This document shows, piece by piece, positions 1-7,637 of a stretch of DNA of 19,177 bases. A program made the position numbers and the translations under genes. This stretch comes from Gammaproteobacteria bacterium (GTDB lineage: Bacteria > Pseudomonadota > Gammaproteobacteria > Pseudomonadales > Azotimanducaceae). The DNA is taken from the NCBI GenBank assembly GCA_003476445.1, contig DMUF01000208.1, positions 29,410 to 48,586 of the forward strand, in the 5' to 3' direction. Within the stretch, counting starts at the first letter, position 1; every line of letters begins with the position of its first letter. The notes under the pieces were generated by a model that was not told where the DNA came from, made no database searches, and was given only the letters and a program-made list of their open reading frames with translations.

Positions 1-633
1 CTTGCCGCGCTGGATCGACGGCTGCGGCAGCGCACCGCGCTCGAGCTGGCAACGATTCAGCGTCAGGTCGGCATTACCTTTGTGATGGTGACCCACGATC
101 AGGAAGAGGCGATGAATCTTTCATCACGCATCGGGGTGATGCGAGACGGGGCGCTGGTGCAGGTCGGCACGCCGTACGACATCTACGAGGAGCCCGTGAA
201 CGCGTTTGTCGCAGGCTTCGTAGGAACGGTGAATCTGCTGCCATGCACGATCTCAGCGTCCGGCGGGCTGCTTTGCCCAGCGCTCGGCGCGCCACTTCTG
301 ACCGACGACTCGCGCCTCTCCCGGACAGATGCCTCTCACGCCAGAGACCGCGTGGTCGCGATCCGCCCGGAACGGCTGCGCCTGCGTGCACCGTCCGCAG
401 GCATCGAGGCGTCGGGTTCAAGCGACATGACCCCGGACAGTGTGAATCGAGCGACCGGGATACTGCGCGCGGTGGTCTATCTCGGCGCGCAGCTGCTTTG
501 CGAACTCGAGGTGTCGCCAACGCTGACCCTCACCGTCGCGGTGCCCGCCGGCACCTTGCCTGCCGGGCTCGAACGCGGAGCAACCGCCATCGCGGAATGG
601 TCGCCCAAGGATCAGCGGGTGCTGCCGGCATGA
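1..633 (+). CDS. potA: Polyamine-type ABC importer ATPase, 3' part (PotA-like)
   Basis: This is the C-terminal part of an ABC ATPase that would energise spermidine/putrescine import at the cytoplasmic face of the inner membrane. The gene is open from base 1, so its start, Walker A, signature and Walker B motifs lie outside the window. The visible protein begins at the D-loop (LAALDRRLR), followed by the H-loop switch histidine in VTHDQEEAM. A typical regulatory extension follows (GTPYDIYEEPVNAFVAGFVG), then a TOBE-like domain with the motif VVAIRPERLRL. The stop overlaps the next start as ATGA, which implies translational coupling to the permease genes. Assignment to polyamines rather than another CUT1/POPT substrate rests on the two permeases and on the polyamine genes at 4436-6694. 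The fold is certain; the substrate is inferred. Confidence 0.9.
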   Translation, partial: LAALDRRLRQRTALELATIQRQVGITFVMVTHDQEEAMNLSSRIGVMRDGALVQVGTPYDIYEEPVNAFVAGFVGTVNLLPCTISASGGLLCPALGAPLLTDDSRLSRTDASHARDRVVAIRPERLRLRAPSAGIEASGSSDMTPDSVNRATGILRAVVYLGAQLLCELEVSPTLTLTVAVPAGTLPAGLERGATAIAEWSPKDQRVLPA

Positions 634-1529
634 TGCGCGGCACTCGCATCTTCCTGCTGCCACCGCTGCTGTGGTTCGGCGTGTTTCTGCTCGCACCACT
701 GCTGTTCGTGCTCCGAATTTCGTTCGCGACGGCGCGCGAGGCACAGCCGCCGTACAGTCCACTGCTCGAAGCCGACTCTGACGGCGGGATAACGTTCCTT
801 GCCCACCTCGACAACTACCGATTCATCCTGTCCGACTCGCTGTACGCCGACGCCTATCTCAGTTCGCTCGCGACCGCACTGTTCGCAACGCTCTGGTGCC
901 TGCTCATCGCCTGGCCCATCGCGCTTGCCATCGCCCGCGCGCGCGGGCGTGCGCAGGCAGCGCTCCTCATTCTGGTGATACTCCCGTTCTGGACCTCGTT
1001 CCTACTGCGCGTCTACGCGTGGAAGGTGCTGCTGCAGGGCAACGGGGTGGTGAACGCGATACTGCTGCAGCTCGGCATCATCGATACGCCGCTCGCGCTG
1101 CTCTACTCGCCCTTTGCCGTGCAGATCGGGATCGTCTACGCCTATCTGCCCTTCATGGTGCTGCCGCTCTACGCCGCGCTCGCGCGCCAGGATCCGGCGC
1201 TCGCGGAAGCCGCCCTTGATCTGGGGTGCCCGCCCTGGCGTGTGTTCCTGACCGTCACGCTGCCGTTGGCTGCTCCGGGGATGGTGGCCGGAAGCCTGCT
1301 GGTCTTCGTGCCCGCCGTCGGTGAGTTTGTCATACCGGAGCTTCTTGGAGGGGCCAATTCGCTGATGATCGGGCGGGTCCTCTGGACCGAGTTCTTCGGC
1401 AATCGCGACTGGCCGGTCGCAGCGGCGCTTGCGATCACCATGCTGCTGATCGTGGTCGTCCCCGTAGCGCTTCTGCAATCCCGCGCCGGGAACATGCAGA
1501 GCGGCAATTCCGCAGGCACGTCACGGTGA
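630..1529 (+). CDS. potB: ABC transporter permease, PotB-like
   Basis: This is a 299-residue inner-membrane permease, one of the two channel subunits of a polyamine-type importer. The start is placed at the ATG that overlaps the ATPase stop by four bases; a second ATG follows directly. The frame stays open far upstream, but that part lies inside the ATPase gene. About six hydrophobic segments are visible, with a first helix at about residues 7-29 and a long periplasmic loop after it. The cytoplasmic EAA coupling motif lies at about 193-213 (EAALDLGCPPWRVFLTVTLP), and the family signature EFVIPELLGG at 232-241. The stop overlaps the following GTG start by four bases. Family membership is clear. 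Substrate could be spermidine, putrescine or a related cation. Confidence 0.92.
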   Translation: MMRGTRIFLLPPLLWFGVFLLAPLLFVLRISFATAREAQPPYSPLLEADSDGGITFLAHLDNYRFILSDSLYADAYLSSLATALFATLWCLLIAWPIALAIARARGRAQAALLILVILPFWTSFLLRVYAWKVLLQGNGVVNAILLQLGIIDTPLALLYSPFAVQIGIVYAYLPFMVLPLYAALARQDPALAEAALDLGCPPWRVFLTVTLPLAAPGMVAGSLLVFVPAVGEFVIPELLGGANSLMIGRVLWTEFFGNRDWPVAAALAITMLLIVVVPVALLQSRAGNMQSGNSAGTSR

Positions 1530-2326
1530 AGCGCCATGTCACGCTGCTGACGCTCGCCGGACTTGGCTACGCATTCCTTTACCTGCCCATCGCCACGCTG
1601 ATCGTCTACTCGTTCAACGCCAGTGATCGTGTGATGGTGTGGGACGGTTGGTCGCTGCGTTGGTACAGCGCGCTGTTGCAGGATGCCAGCCTCCTTCGAG
1701 CCGCCGCCTTGACGCTGCAGGTGGCAACGGTGAACGCTTTCGGCGCCACGTTTCTCGGGCTGCTCGGCGGCTACGTGCTGGCGCGGCACGGCCGCTTCCG
1801 CGGTCGCGGAGTGTTCGCCGGCATGTTAGCGGCGCCGCTGATAGTTCCCGAAGTTGTCACCGGACTCTCGCTGCTCGTGCTGTTTGTAACCCTGCAGGAC
1901 AGCCTTGGCTGGCCGATGGCGCGGGGTGCCACCACGATCACGCTCGCACACATGACTTTCAGCAGCGCCTACGTGGCCGTGGTCGTGCAGGCACGGCTCG
2001 CCCAGCTCGATGGCGCGCTGGAAGAAGCAGCCCTCGATCTTGGGGCAACCCCAGTGCGGGCATTCCTGTCAGTTACCGTGCCGCTCCTCGCGCCCGCGCT
2101 CATCGCCGGATGGCTGCTGGCTTTCAGCCTCTCGATCGATGATCTGGTGATTGCGAGCTTTGTCTCCGGACCCGCCGCGACGACACTGCCCATGCTGGTC
2201 TTCTCTGAAGTGCGGCTCGGGCTCTCACCCGAGATCAACGCGCTCGCCACGCTGATGATTCTGGCCGTTGCCGCGCTGGGAACGGTCGCTCTGCTACTGC
2301 TCGGGCGCGGTCGCACGGACCGCTGA
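1526..2326 (+). CDS. potC: ABC transporter permease, PotC-like
   Basis: This is the second permease subunit, 266 residues, the usual length for PotC/PotI proteins. It starts with GTG, overlapping the upstream stop as GTGA, so it is probably translated by coupling. Visible features are an N-terminal helix at about 7-28, the family element YSFNAS at 28-33, the EAA coupling motif at about 167-187 (EEAALDLGATPVRAFLSVTV) and the PotC/PotI-like stretch SIDDLVI at 203-209. It would pair with the PotB-like subunit and the ATPase. No substrate-binding protein follows on this strand; the likely partner is the lipoprotein encoded at 5235-6344 on the other strand. The palindrome GAGCCGCGGCTC overlaps the stop codon but has no T-tract. 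Confidence 0.92.
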   Translation: MKRHVTLLTLAGLGYAFLYLPIATLIVYSFNASDRVMVWDGWSLRWYSALLQDASLLRAAALTLQVATVNAFGATFLGLLGGYVLARHGRFRGRGVFAGMLAAPLIVPEVVTGLSLLVLFVTLQDSLGWPMARGATTITLAHMTFSSAYVAVVVQARLAQLDGALEEAALDLGATPVRAFLSVTVPLLAPALIAGWLLAFSLSIDDLVIASFVSGPAATTLPMLVFSEVRLGLSPEINALATLMILAVAALGTVALLLLGRGRTDR

Positions 2327-2393
2327 GCCGCGGCTCTCGCCCCACACAAACGCTTGGCGCGCGGCGCTACGCGTTGCCCGTCTGGGTTCGTAG

Positions 2394-2449
2394 ACGTCAT
2401 CCAATGTTCATTTCGCGGTCACCCGAGCTTCACACTCGCGCTCTGGAAT
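2394..2449 (+). promoter_or_regulatory. Candidate tandem PhoB box and -10 upstream of phoX
   Basis: Four half-sites recur at exactly 11-bp spacing. GTCAT ends at 2400, TTCAT at 2411, GTCAC at 2422 and TTCAC at 2433. PhoB binds direct repeats of this kind (consensus half-site CTGTCAT, 11-bp period), and two adjacent boxes contain four half-sites. A -10-like TGGAAT lies at 2444-2449, close to where PhoB-activated promoters place it, and the start codon is about 57 bp further on. The spacers are less AT-rich than the classical box and half-sites 2 and 4 are weak. The regulator is inferred from the pattern plus the identity of the downstream gene. Confidence 0.5.
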
Positions 2450-2506
2450 GGGTGTGCTGGAACCCCTGTCGGGGCGCCATCCGCCATCCATTCGGGAGCA
2501 AACAGG

Positions 2507-4429
2507 ATGCTAGACACAGATGACATCGGCTCGAACAATTCGAGCAACGCGCACATCGAAGATCTTATTGCCACACGCATCTCGCGCCGTAATCTGCTCA
2601 CCGGTGCGGCCGCGCTGGCTGCGGCTGGTCTTGTCCCTGGCGCACTGCTGAGCAGCGCTCCCGCGGCAGCGAACTCATCACGGGTGCGCAAACTGCGCTT
2701 CGAGGCGGTTCCCACCAGCACCGCCGACACCTTCGTGGTGCCGAAGGGTTATCGCACGCAGGTGATCGCTCCCTGGGGAACACCGCTTATCGCAGGAGCG
2801 CCCGCGTTCGCGGAGGACGCCTCGAACACGGCGGCCGACCAAGCCCTTCAGGTCGGGTTCAACCACGACGGCTTGCACTACTTCCCTCTGAAGCCCTTTG
2901 GCAATACGCGGGGCCTGCTCGTCATGAATCACGAGTACACCGACGCAAGCCAGATCTACACGGCGGCACAGGGCAGCACGATCACCAACGATGCGGCCGG
3001 ACGCGAGAAGGTGGCTAAGGCGCTCGCCGGGCACGGCGTGAGCGTGATCGCCATTCATCGCAACCGCTCCGGCAGCTGGGAAGTCGTCACCGATCCGCGT
3101 AACCGCCGCGTCACCGGTACCACGCCGATGGCTTTTTCGGGCCCGGTAACCATGAGCCATCCGCTCATGCAGTCGACCATCACGCCCCAGCCGCGCGGCA
3201 CTTTGAACAACTGCGCCCACGGGGTCACGCCGTGGGGCACGTATCTCGCCTGCGAGGAGAACTGGAACGGCTACTTCGGTACCGCTGAGGCTAGCTGGAC
3301 CGCCACGGCCCTGGAGCAGCGCTACGGCATCACCAGGGCCGGCTTTGGCTACAACTGGCATGTCGCCGAACCCCGCTTCGACCTCAACGTGAACCGCAAC
3401 GAGCTCAACCACTTCGGCTGGGTGGTGGAAATCGACCCCGCCAAGCCCGAGTCGACGCCGGTCAAGCGCAGCGCGCTGGGTCGTATCAAGCACGAGGGAG
3501 CGACCTGCACGGAGCGGAACGGGCGGGTAGTGGTCTACAGCGGCGACGACGAGAACGGCGACTACCTCTACAAGTTTGTCAGCAGCGCTCCGTGGCGGCG
3601 CCTGCGCGCTCAGGGTCGTAGCCCGCTCGATCACGGCACACTCTATGTCGCTCGCTTCGACGCCGATGGCACCGGTGCATGGCTGCCGCTGGTCCATGGC
3701 CAAGGACCGCTCACCACAGCTAACAACTGGGTGGATCAGGCTGATGTTCTCATTCGTACCCGCCTGGCTGCAGACGCGGTTGGCGCGACCAAGCTGCATC
3801 GGCCTGAATGGGTTGCCGTGCATCCGAAGACCGGAGACGTGTACGTCACGCTGACCAACGGCTCGGGCAACAACGCGGCGGTCAACAGCGGTCGCGACCC
3901 GAACCCGTACGGACACATCGTGCGGTTCAGCGAGTCTGAAACGGACGACACGTCGTTTCAGTGGGATATCTTCATCGTGGCGGGCGATCCCCAGTATGAC
4001 TCGGTGAACGTGCCCGCAGACCAGCCGGTCTTCGGCTCGCCCGATGGCCTCTGGATCGACGACCGCGGCATCGTCTGGATTCAGACCGATATCTCCAACT
4101 CGTCGCAGAACCGGGCGGATCGGGGCTACGACCGCATCGGCAACAACCAGATGCTGGCGGCTGACCCGGAGAGCGGCGAGATCAAGCGCTTCCTCACCGG
4201 ACCGCGCGGTTGCGAGATTACCGGGGTGATCATGACACCCGATCGACGCACCATGTTCGTCAACGTGCAGCACCCGGGCGAGTCGACCACGTTCTGGAAC
4301 AACCAGTTCGGTGCGCCGACGGTCGCCAACCCGGCGACGGTGAGCAGCTGGCCGTTTGGCGGCGGCAAGCGTCCGCGTCCCGCAACGGTTGTCATCACCC
4401 GCATTGACGGCGGCGAGATCGGCCGCTGA
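2507..4429 (+). CDS. phoX: PhoX-family alkaline phosphatase (DUF839), Tat-exported
   Basis: This 640-residue protein belongs to the PhoX family, calcium/iron-dependent periplasmic phosphomonoesterases that release phosphate from organic esters. The ATG at 2507 is chosen because it has GGGAG upstream; in-frame codons further 5' run through the candidate PhoB sites. A Tat signal is visible: SRRNLL at 26-31, a hydrophobic stretch to about 50 and an APAAA cleavage region near 51-55. Family motifs follow in order: NHEYTD at 141, NNCAHGVTPWGTYLACEEN at 234-252 (the metal-site Cys region), GRIKHEGAT at 325 and YSGDDENGDYLYKF at 344. The C-terminal part carries SPDGLWIDD and MTPDRRTMFVNVQHPGE. It stands alone in its orientation, between two polyamine gene groups. 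Expression is probably phosphate-regulated. Confidence 0.94.
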   Translation: MLDTDDIGSNNSSNAHIEDLIATRISRRNLLTGAAALAAAGLVPGALLSSAPAAANSSRVRKLRFEAVPTSTADTFVVPKGYRTQVIAPWGTPLIAGAPAFAEDASNTAADQALQVGFNHDGLHYFPLKPFGNTRGLLVMNHEYTDASQIYTAAQGSTITNDAAGREKVAKALAGHGVSVIAIHRNRSGSWEVVTDPRNRRVTGTTPMAFSGPVTMSHPLMQSTITPQPRGTLNNCAHGVTPWGTYLACEENWNGYFGTAEASWTATALEQRYGITRAGFGYNWHVAEPRFDLNVNRNELNHFGWVVEIDPAKPESTPVKRSALGRIKHEGATCTERNGRVVVYSGDDENGDYLYKFVSSAPWRRLRAQGRSPLDHGTLYVARFDADGTGAWLPLVHGQGPLTTANNWVDQADVLIRTRLAADAVGATKLHRPEWVAVHPKTGDVYVTLTNGSGNNAAVNSGRDPNPYGHIVRFSESETDDTSFQWDIFIVAGDPQYDSVNVPADQPVFGSPDGLWIDDRGIVWIQTDISNSSQNRADRGYDRIGNNQMLAADPESGEIKRFLTGPRGCEITGVIMTPDRRTMFVNVQHPGESTTFWNNQFGAPTVANPATVSSWPFGGGKRPRPATVVITRIDGGEIGR

Positions 4430-4443
4430 AAGCTGTCAGCGGC
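4422..4443. terminator. Inverted repeat spanning both convergent stop codons
   Basis: GCCGCTGA (4422-4429) and TCAGCGGC (4436-4443) form a perfect 8-bp stem with the 6-base loop AAGCTG. The stems contain the phoX TGA and the TGA of the convergent amidotransferase gene. A second GC-rich hairpin follows at about 4441-4466. There is no T-tract, so function as a bidirectional terminator is a guess from position and symmetry. Confidence 0.4.
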
Positions 4444-5215
4444 GGCGCGCCTCGGCGCGTGCCGCCGCTGCCTCACCAAAGGCTCCAAACAGGGCGACCG
4501 ACACAGGTTGCTCCCGCCAGCGCCACTCGGGGTGCCACTGGACGCCGAACGCGAACGCGGCGGCATCGCGAACCTGCACCGCCTCGATCACGCCATCCGG
4601 CGCCGTCGCCTCAACCGCAAGCCTGGATGCAAGATCGCGAACACCCTGCCCATGCAGCGAGTTCACGGCGAAGCTTCGCGCACCCGCCAGCCGTTCGAGA
4701 AGGCTGCCCGCGCGAACCTCCACGGCGTGAGCCAGCGCATATTGCGCCTCCCGCGGCGACTCTGGATCTTCGCGGTGATCGTCATAGCCCGCGACCTCAT
4801 GCAGCGCCGTATGCAGGGTCCCGCCCAGCGCAACATTGAGCTCCTGCATGCCGCGACACACGGCGAAGAGCGGAATGGCCATCGCAAGCGCTTCTTCGAT
4901 CAGCGCAAAGGTGAGCTCGTCGCGCTGGACGTCGGGTGCGTGAGGCTCGGGATCCTCCACGCCATAGCGTGCGGGATGCACATTGCTCGCGCTGCCCGGC
5001 AAGAAGACGCCGTCCACGCCTTCGAGCAAACGACGCAGATCGACGTGCCCCGAGAGCGACTCAAGGTCGAGCCCCGCCCCAAACGCAGGTACCAGAAGCG
5101 GCCACGCGGAGGCGCCGTGCGCCACCGCATCGATGTATTTCTCGCCCACGCAATGGTAATGCCCGGGTCCGATCGCCTTCACATCACAGGGCAGCAGTAT
5201 GGTTGGGCGGGTCAC
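4436..5215 (-). CDS. puuD: Gamma-glutamyl-GABA hydrolase-like class I amidotransferase (PuuD-like)
   Basis: This is a 259-residue class I glutamine amidotransferase-like hydrolase (peptidase family C26). The catalytic Cys120 lies in the nucleophile elbow AVCRGMQELNVALGG, and His228 and Glu230 in GVQWHPE, so the triad is complete. The closest known role is PuuD, which cleaves gamma-glutamyl-GABA to glutamate and GABA in the cytoplasmic Puu route of putrescine breakdown. FLPGSASNVHPARYG at about 71-85 is the usual oxyanion-side region of this family. It sits 19 bp downstream of a polyamine-type binding protein and a RidA-like gene in the same direction, which supports a polyamine role. No gamma-glutamylputrescine synthetase (PuuA) is in the window, so the exact substrate is unproven. 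Confidence 0.88.
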   Translation of the reverse strand: MTRPTILLPCDVKAIGPGHYHCVGEKYIDAVAHGASAWPLLVPAFGAGLDLESLSGHVDLRRLLEGVDGVFLPGSASNVHPARYGVEDPEPHAPDVQRDELTFALIEEALAMAIPLFAVCRGMQELNVALGGTLHTALHEVAGYDDHREDPESPREAQYALAHAVEVRAGSLLERLAGARSFAVNSLHGQGVRDLASRLAVEATAPDGVIEAVQVRDAAAFAFGVQWHPEWRWREQPVSVALFGAFGEAAAARAEARRR

Positions 5216-5234
5216 GCGTGACGCTCTCGGTCGG

Positions 5235-6344
5235 TCACGGCGGCAGCGGACGGTCGGCCTTCACCGCGGTCCAGAGCCGATTACGCAGCCGAACATACTC
5301 AGCACTCTGGTGAGCGTGAAGGAAGAGTCGCTCGCGCACGGTCGCGTCCGGGTAGACATCGCCATTCCCACGAATCGCCGGGTCGACCAGCGCTTCTGCG
5401 GCGCGATTGCCGCTCGGGTAGTAAGTCGCATTGGTGAACGCCGCCGCGACCTCGGGTCGCAACAAGTGATCCATGAGTGCGTAGGCGGCGTCGACATTGG
5501 GAGCATCGCTCGGCATTGCCACCAGATCGAACCAGAGGATGCTGCCTTCGCGCGGTACCACATAACGGACCGTCACGCCGTCGCGCGCGTCGGCAATAGC
5601 CTGGTAGACATCGCCGGACCAGCCAAGCGCCACGCAGATTTCACCGTTCGCGAGGTCATCGATGTATTGCCCGGAGTCAAAATACCGCACATAGGGTCGA
5701 ATCTCGGCAATGAGCGCCATGGCACGACGCAGCGCTGCCGGATCGGTCGAAGCAGGATCGAGACCGAGATAGTTGAGCGCGATCTCCGCCATCTCGTCGC
5801 CGGCATCAACAATGGCAATGCCGCACGACTGGAGCGCGCGCGCGTTAGCCGGATCGAATACCAGCGCCCATGAATCGAGGGGCGCATCCGGCAGCAGCCG
5901 CGCAATCGCGTCGGGATTGATTCCCATGCCATTCGTGCCCCACGCATACGGGATGGCATAGGCATTGCCGGGATCATCACGCTCGGCAATGCGCGCGAGC
6001 AGCTCGGGGTCCAGATTTTCGTACTGCGTAAGCCGCGTTCGGTCGAGCGGCTGGAAGTAGCCCGCCGCGCGCTGGCGATGAAAGAAGTGCCCGGTGGGAA
6101 CGACGAGATCGTAACCAGAGCGACCGGATACGAGTTTGCTTTCGAGCTCGTCGTTCGACGTGAGCAGGTCATAGTTCACGCGAATGCCGGTCTCGGCGCT
6201 GAAACGCTCCAGCACCCGTTCATCGATGTAGTCCGACCAGTTGTAGAAATTGACCTCGCGGACCGGTGGTTCCGGCGTCGCGCCCTCGCCGCAACCCGCG
6301 GCGAGGAGCACGAGCCCGATAGCGCTGAGGTCGCGCAGCCGCAT
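5235..6344 (-). CDS. Polyamine-type ABC substrate-binding lipoprotein (PotD/PotF family)
   Basis: This is a 369-residue periplasmic binding protein for a spermidine/putrescine importer. The start is the ATG whose A is shared with the upstream stop (TGATG); a longer in-frame extension would overlap the RidA gene and remove the signal peptide from the N terminus. The signal is a lipoprotein type: LLAAGC with the acylated Cys at residue 18. Enteric PotD and PotF are soluble, so membrane anchoring is a difference. Family ligand-site motifs are present: VNFYNWSDYIDE at 31-42, GYDLVVPTG at 77-85, IPYAWGTNGMGIN at 131-143 and GWSGDVYQAI at 241-250, where Trp and Asp match the positions that hold the polyamine in PotF. 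It most likely delivers substrate to the PotABC-like proteins encoded at 1-2326. Confidence 0.92.
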   Translation of the reverse strand: MRLRDLSAIGLVLLAAGCGEGATPEPPVREVNFYNWSDYIDERVLERFSAETGIRVNYDLLTSNDELESKLVSGRSGYDLVVPTGHFFHRQRAAGYFQPLDRTRLTQYENLDPELLARIAERDDPGNAYAIPYAWGTNGMGINPDAIARLLPDAPLDSWALVFDPANARALQSCGIAIVDAGDEMAEIALNYLGLDPASTDPAALRRAMALIAEIRPYVRYFDSGQYIDDLANGEICVALGWSGDVYQAIADARDGVTVRYVVPREGSILWFDLVAMPSDAPNVDAAYALMDHLLRPEVAAAFTNATYYPSGNRAAEALVDPAIRGNGDVYPDATVRERLFLHAHQSAEYVRLRNRLWTAVKADRPLPP

Positions 6345-6694
6345 CAGGCGACGGCCGCGATGACCCGGATTTCGACGCGGTATGCCGGCGTTGCCAGACG
6401 ACTTTCCACGCACGCGCGGGGCGGAGTCGCCCCTGCTGGCACCCACTGGTCCCACACCGAGTTCATGGCGGGGAAATCAGCCATGTCGGCAAGCCAGATC
6501 GTGGTGCTCAGGATCCGCGTCTTGTCCGAGCCGGCTTCCGCGAGGTACTGGTCGATGCGGTCGAGAATCTGCCGGGTCTGACCCACGGTGTCAGCCGACG
6601 GGTCATCGGCAACGATGCCCGCGGTGTAGACCACCCCACCATGAACGGCCACCTGAGAGAGACGCGGCCCTATATGCAGACGCTTGATCGACAT
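6344..6694 (-). CDS. RidA/YjgF-family protein (enamine/imine deaminase type)
   Basis: This is a 116-residue cytosolic RidA-superfamily protein. RidA deaminates reactive enamine/imine intermediates, and related members act in polyamine, pyrimidine or amino-acid breakdown. Visible family features are VVYTAGIVADD at 21-31, QTRQILDRIDQYLAEAGS at 39-56 and the C-terminal block PPRACVESRL, whose Arg93 matches the catalytic Arg of RidA. The ATG at 6694 is preferred because AAGGAG lies 6 bases upstream; the frame extends 19 codons further without a comparable site. The stop overlaps the next start by one base, so the binding protein is probably translationally coupled. The sequence looks closer to YoaB-like members than to canonical RidA. 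The deaminase reaction is inferred from the Arg, and the substrate is unknown. Confidence 0.9.
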   Translation of the reverse strand: MSIKRLHIGPRLSQVAVHGGVVYTAGIVADDPSADTVGQTRQILDRIDQYLAEAGSDKTRILSTTIWLADMADFPAMNSVWDQWVPAGATPPRACVESRLATPAYRVEIRVIAAVA

Positions 6695-6696
6695 GC

Positions 6697-6731
6697 TGCG
6701 CTCCTTGCGCTGGTAAAACCCAAGGAGCGCA
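6697..6731 (-). promoter_or_regulatory. Perfect 11-bp hairpin sequestering the RidA-gene ribosome-binding site
   Basis: On the minus strand TGCGCTCCTTG (6731-6721) is followed after 13 bases by its exact complement CAAGGAGCGCA (6707-6697). The second arm contains the complete AAGGAG Shine-Dalgarno motif of the gene starting at 6694. The loop holds a further small GGT/ACC pairing. In mRNA this would bury the ribosome-binding site of the RidA/binding-protein/PuuD unit. There is no U-tract, so an intrinsic terminator for the upstream acyltransferase gene is less likely. The structure is seen directly; the control function is inference. Confidence 0.6.
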
Positions 6732-6794
6732 TGATCCCCGAACGGCGGCAAGGTGCCAATGTCGGCGCGCTTGTCGAACCCGTGCAGCGCGGCC

Positions 6795-7637
6795 TCAAGC
6801 CCCCTGCGGCATCACGCCCAAAGGCCACACCACCTGAGGCGCCGGCGCAGAGCGACGCACCGGTGGCGCCAGCGGCCGCGGATGCGAATGCCGGTCGTTC
6901 AAGGCGGTCCACATCCGCAGGGTCGCTTCCGCAACGGGTGTTCCCGGCGCAAAGTGGAGCGGCGCGAGGATTTCCACCGCCGCGGGTCCTGGCGCGACAT
7001 GCCGCTGCCCCTTCGGTCGCATCGCGCGCAAACCGTCGAGATAAATCGGCAGCACGGGAACACCACATTCCAGCGCCAGTCGCGCGACACCGTGGCGAAA
7101 ATCTCCGAGCCGCTCGCCGGTGGCGCGAGTCCCTTCGGGGAAGATGGCCAGGCAACAGCCCTGGCGCAGCAACCAGCCCGCATAGTCCAGCGACTTGTAG
7201 CCGCCGCCGCGCATAATCGGAAAGTTACCGAGCACCATCGACTGGTACCACGGCTGCAGCTCAAGCTTGGGTTTACCTTTTACGTACCAGCGATCCTGCG
7301 CCGCGCCGAAAAAGAGATTGTCCTGCAGCCATTCGGGAAGCGCCTCGTGCAACACGAGGGTGTCCATGTGGCTCTGGTGATTCGCCACGATGATGAAAGG
7401 ACCTTCGAGGCCGTCCAGATGTTCGAGCCCGTGCACGTGAAGCGGGCGGCAATACTGCTCCACATACCGCGAGTACGCCCGGTGGCGCATGACGCGTCGA
7501 ACGACACGTGCCCAGGGGGCGATCTGCCAGGGGTGCGGGCCCGCATACTCGGGCGCTGCGGGTTGGGAAGCTACGGTAACTGAGGTATCGGTCGCACCGC
7601 TGCCAAGGCTAGCGGCCGTAACGTGCTGCGTATGCAT
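6795..7637 (-). CDS. 1-acyl-sn-glycerol-3-phosphate acyltransferase-like (PlsC family)
   Basis: This 280-residue protein belongs to the LPLAT/PlsC acyltransferases, which transfer a fatty acyl chain to a lysophospholipid or glycerol-phosphate acceptor at the inner membrane. The catalytic HX4D motif is at 87-92 (NHQSHMD), the substrate-binding FPEGTR motif at 166-171 and the fourth motif VPVLPIYLDG at 193-202. The start has a strong GGAGGT four bases upstream. The protein has N- and C-terminal extensions of about 30 residues rich in Ala, Pro and Arg that lack recognisable motifs. The gene is followed after 100 bp by the RidA gene on the same strand. PlsC itself is only one possibility; ornithine-lipid or haemolysin-like acyltransferases share these motifs. 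Confidence 0.88.
   Translation of the reverse strand: MHTQHVTAASLGSGATDTSVTVASQPAAPEYAGPHPWQIAPWARVVRRVMRHRAYSRYVEQYCRPLHVHGLEHLDGLEGPFIIVANHQSHMDTLVLHEALPEWLQDNLFFGAAQDRWYVKGKPKLELQPWYQSMVLGNFPIMRGGGYKSLDYAGWLLRQGCCLAIFPEGTRATGERLGDFRHGVARLALECGVPVLPIYLDGLRAMRPKGQRHVAPGPAAVEILAPLHFAPGTPVAEATLRMWTALNDRHSHPRPLAPPVRRSAPAPQVVWPLGVMPQGA

Noticed and set aside
2678..4273. A 531-codon open frame antisense to phoX
   Set aside because: The plus strand has clear PhoX motifs along its whole length; long antisense frames are common in GC-rich genes, and the antisense translation shows no recognisable domain.
6670..6732. A 20-codon upstream frame starting at 6732 that overlaps the RidA start
   Set aside because: It has no properly spaced ribosome-binding site; the hairpin over the RidA site is the better explanation for structure here.
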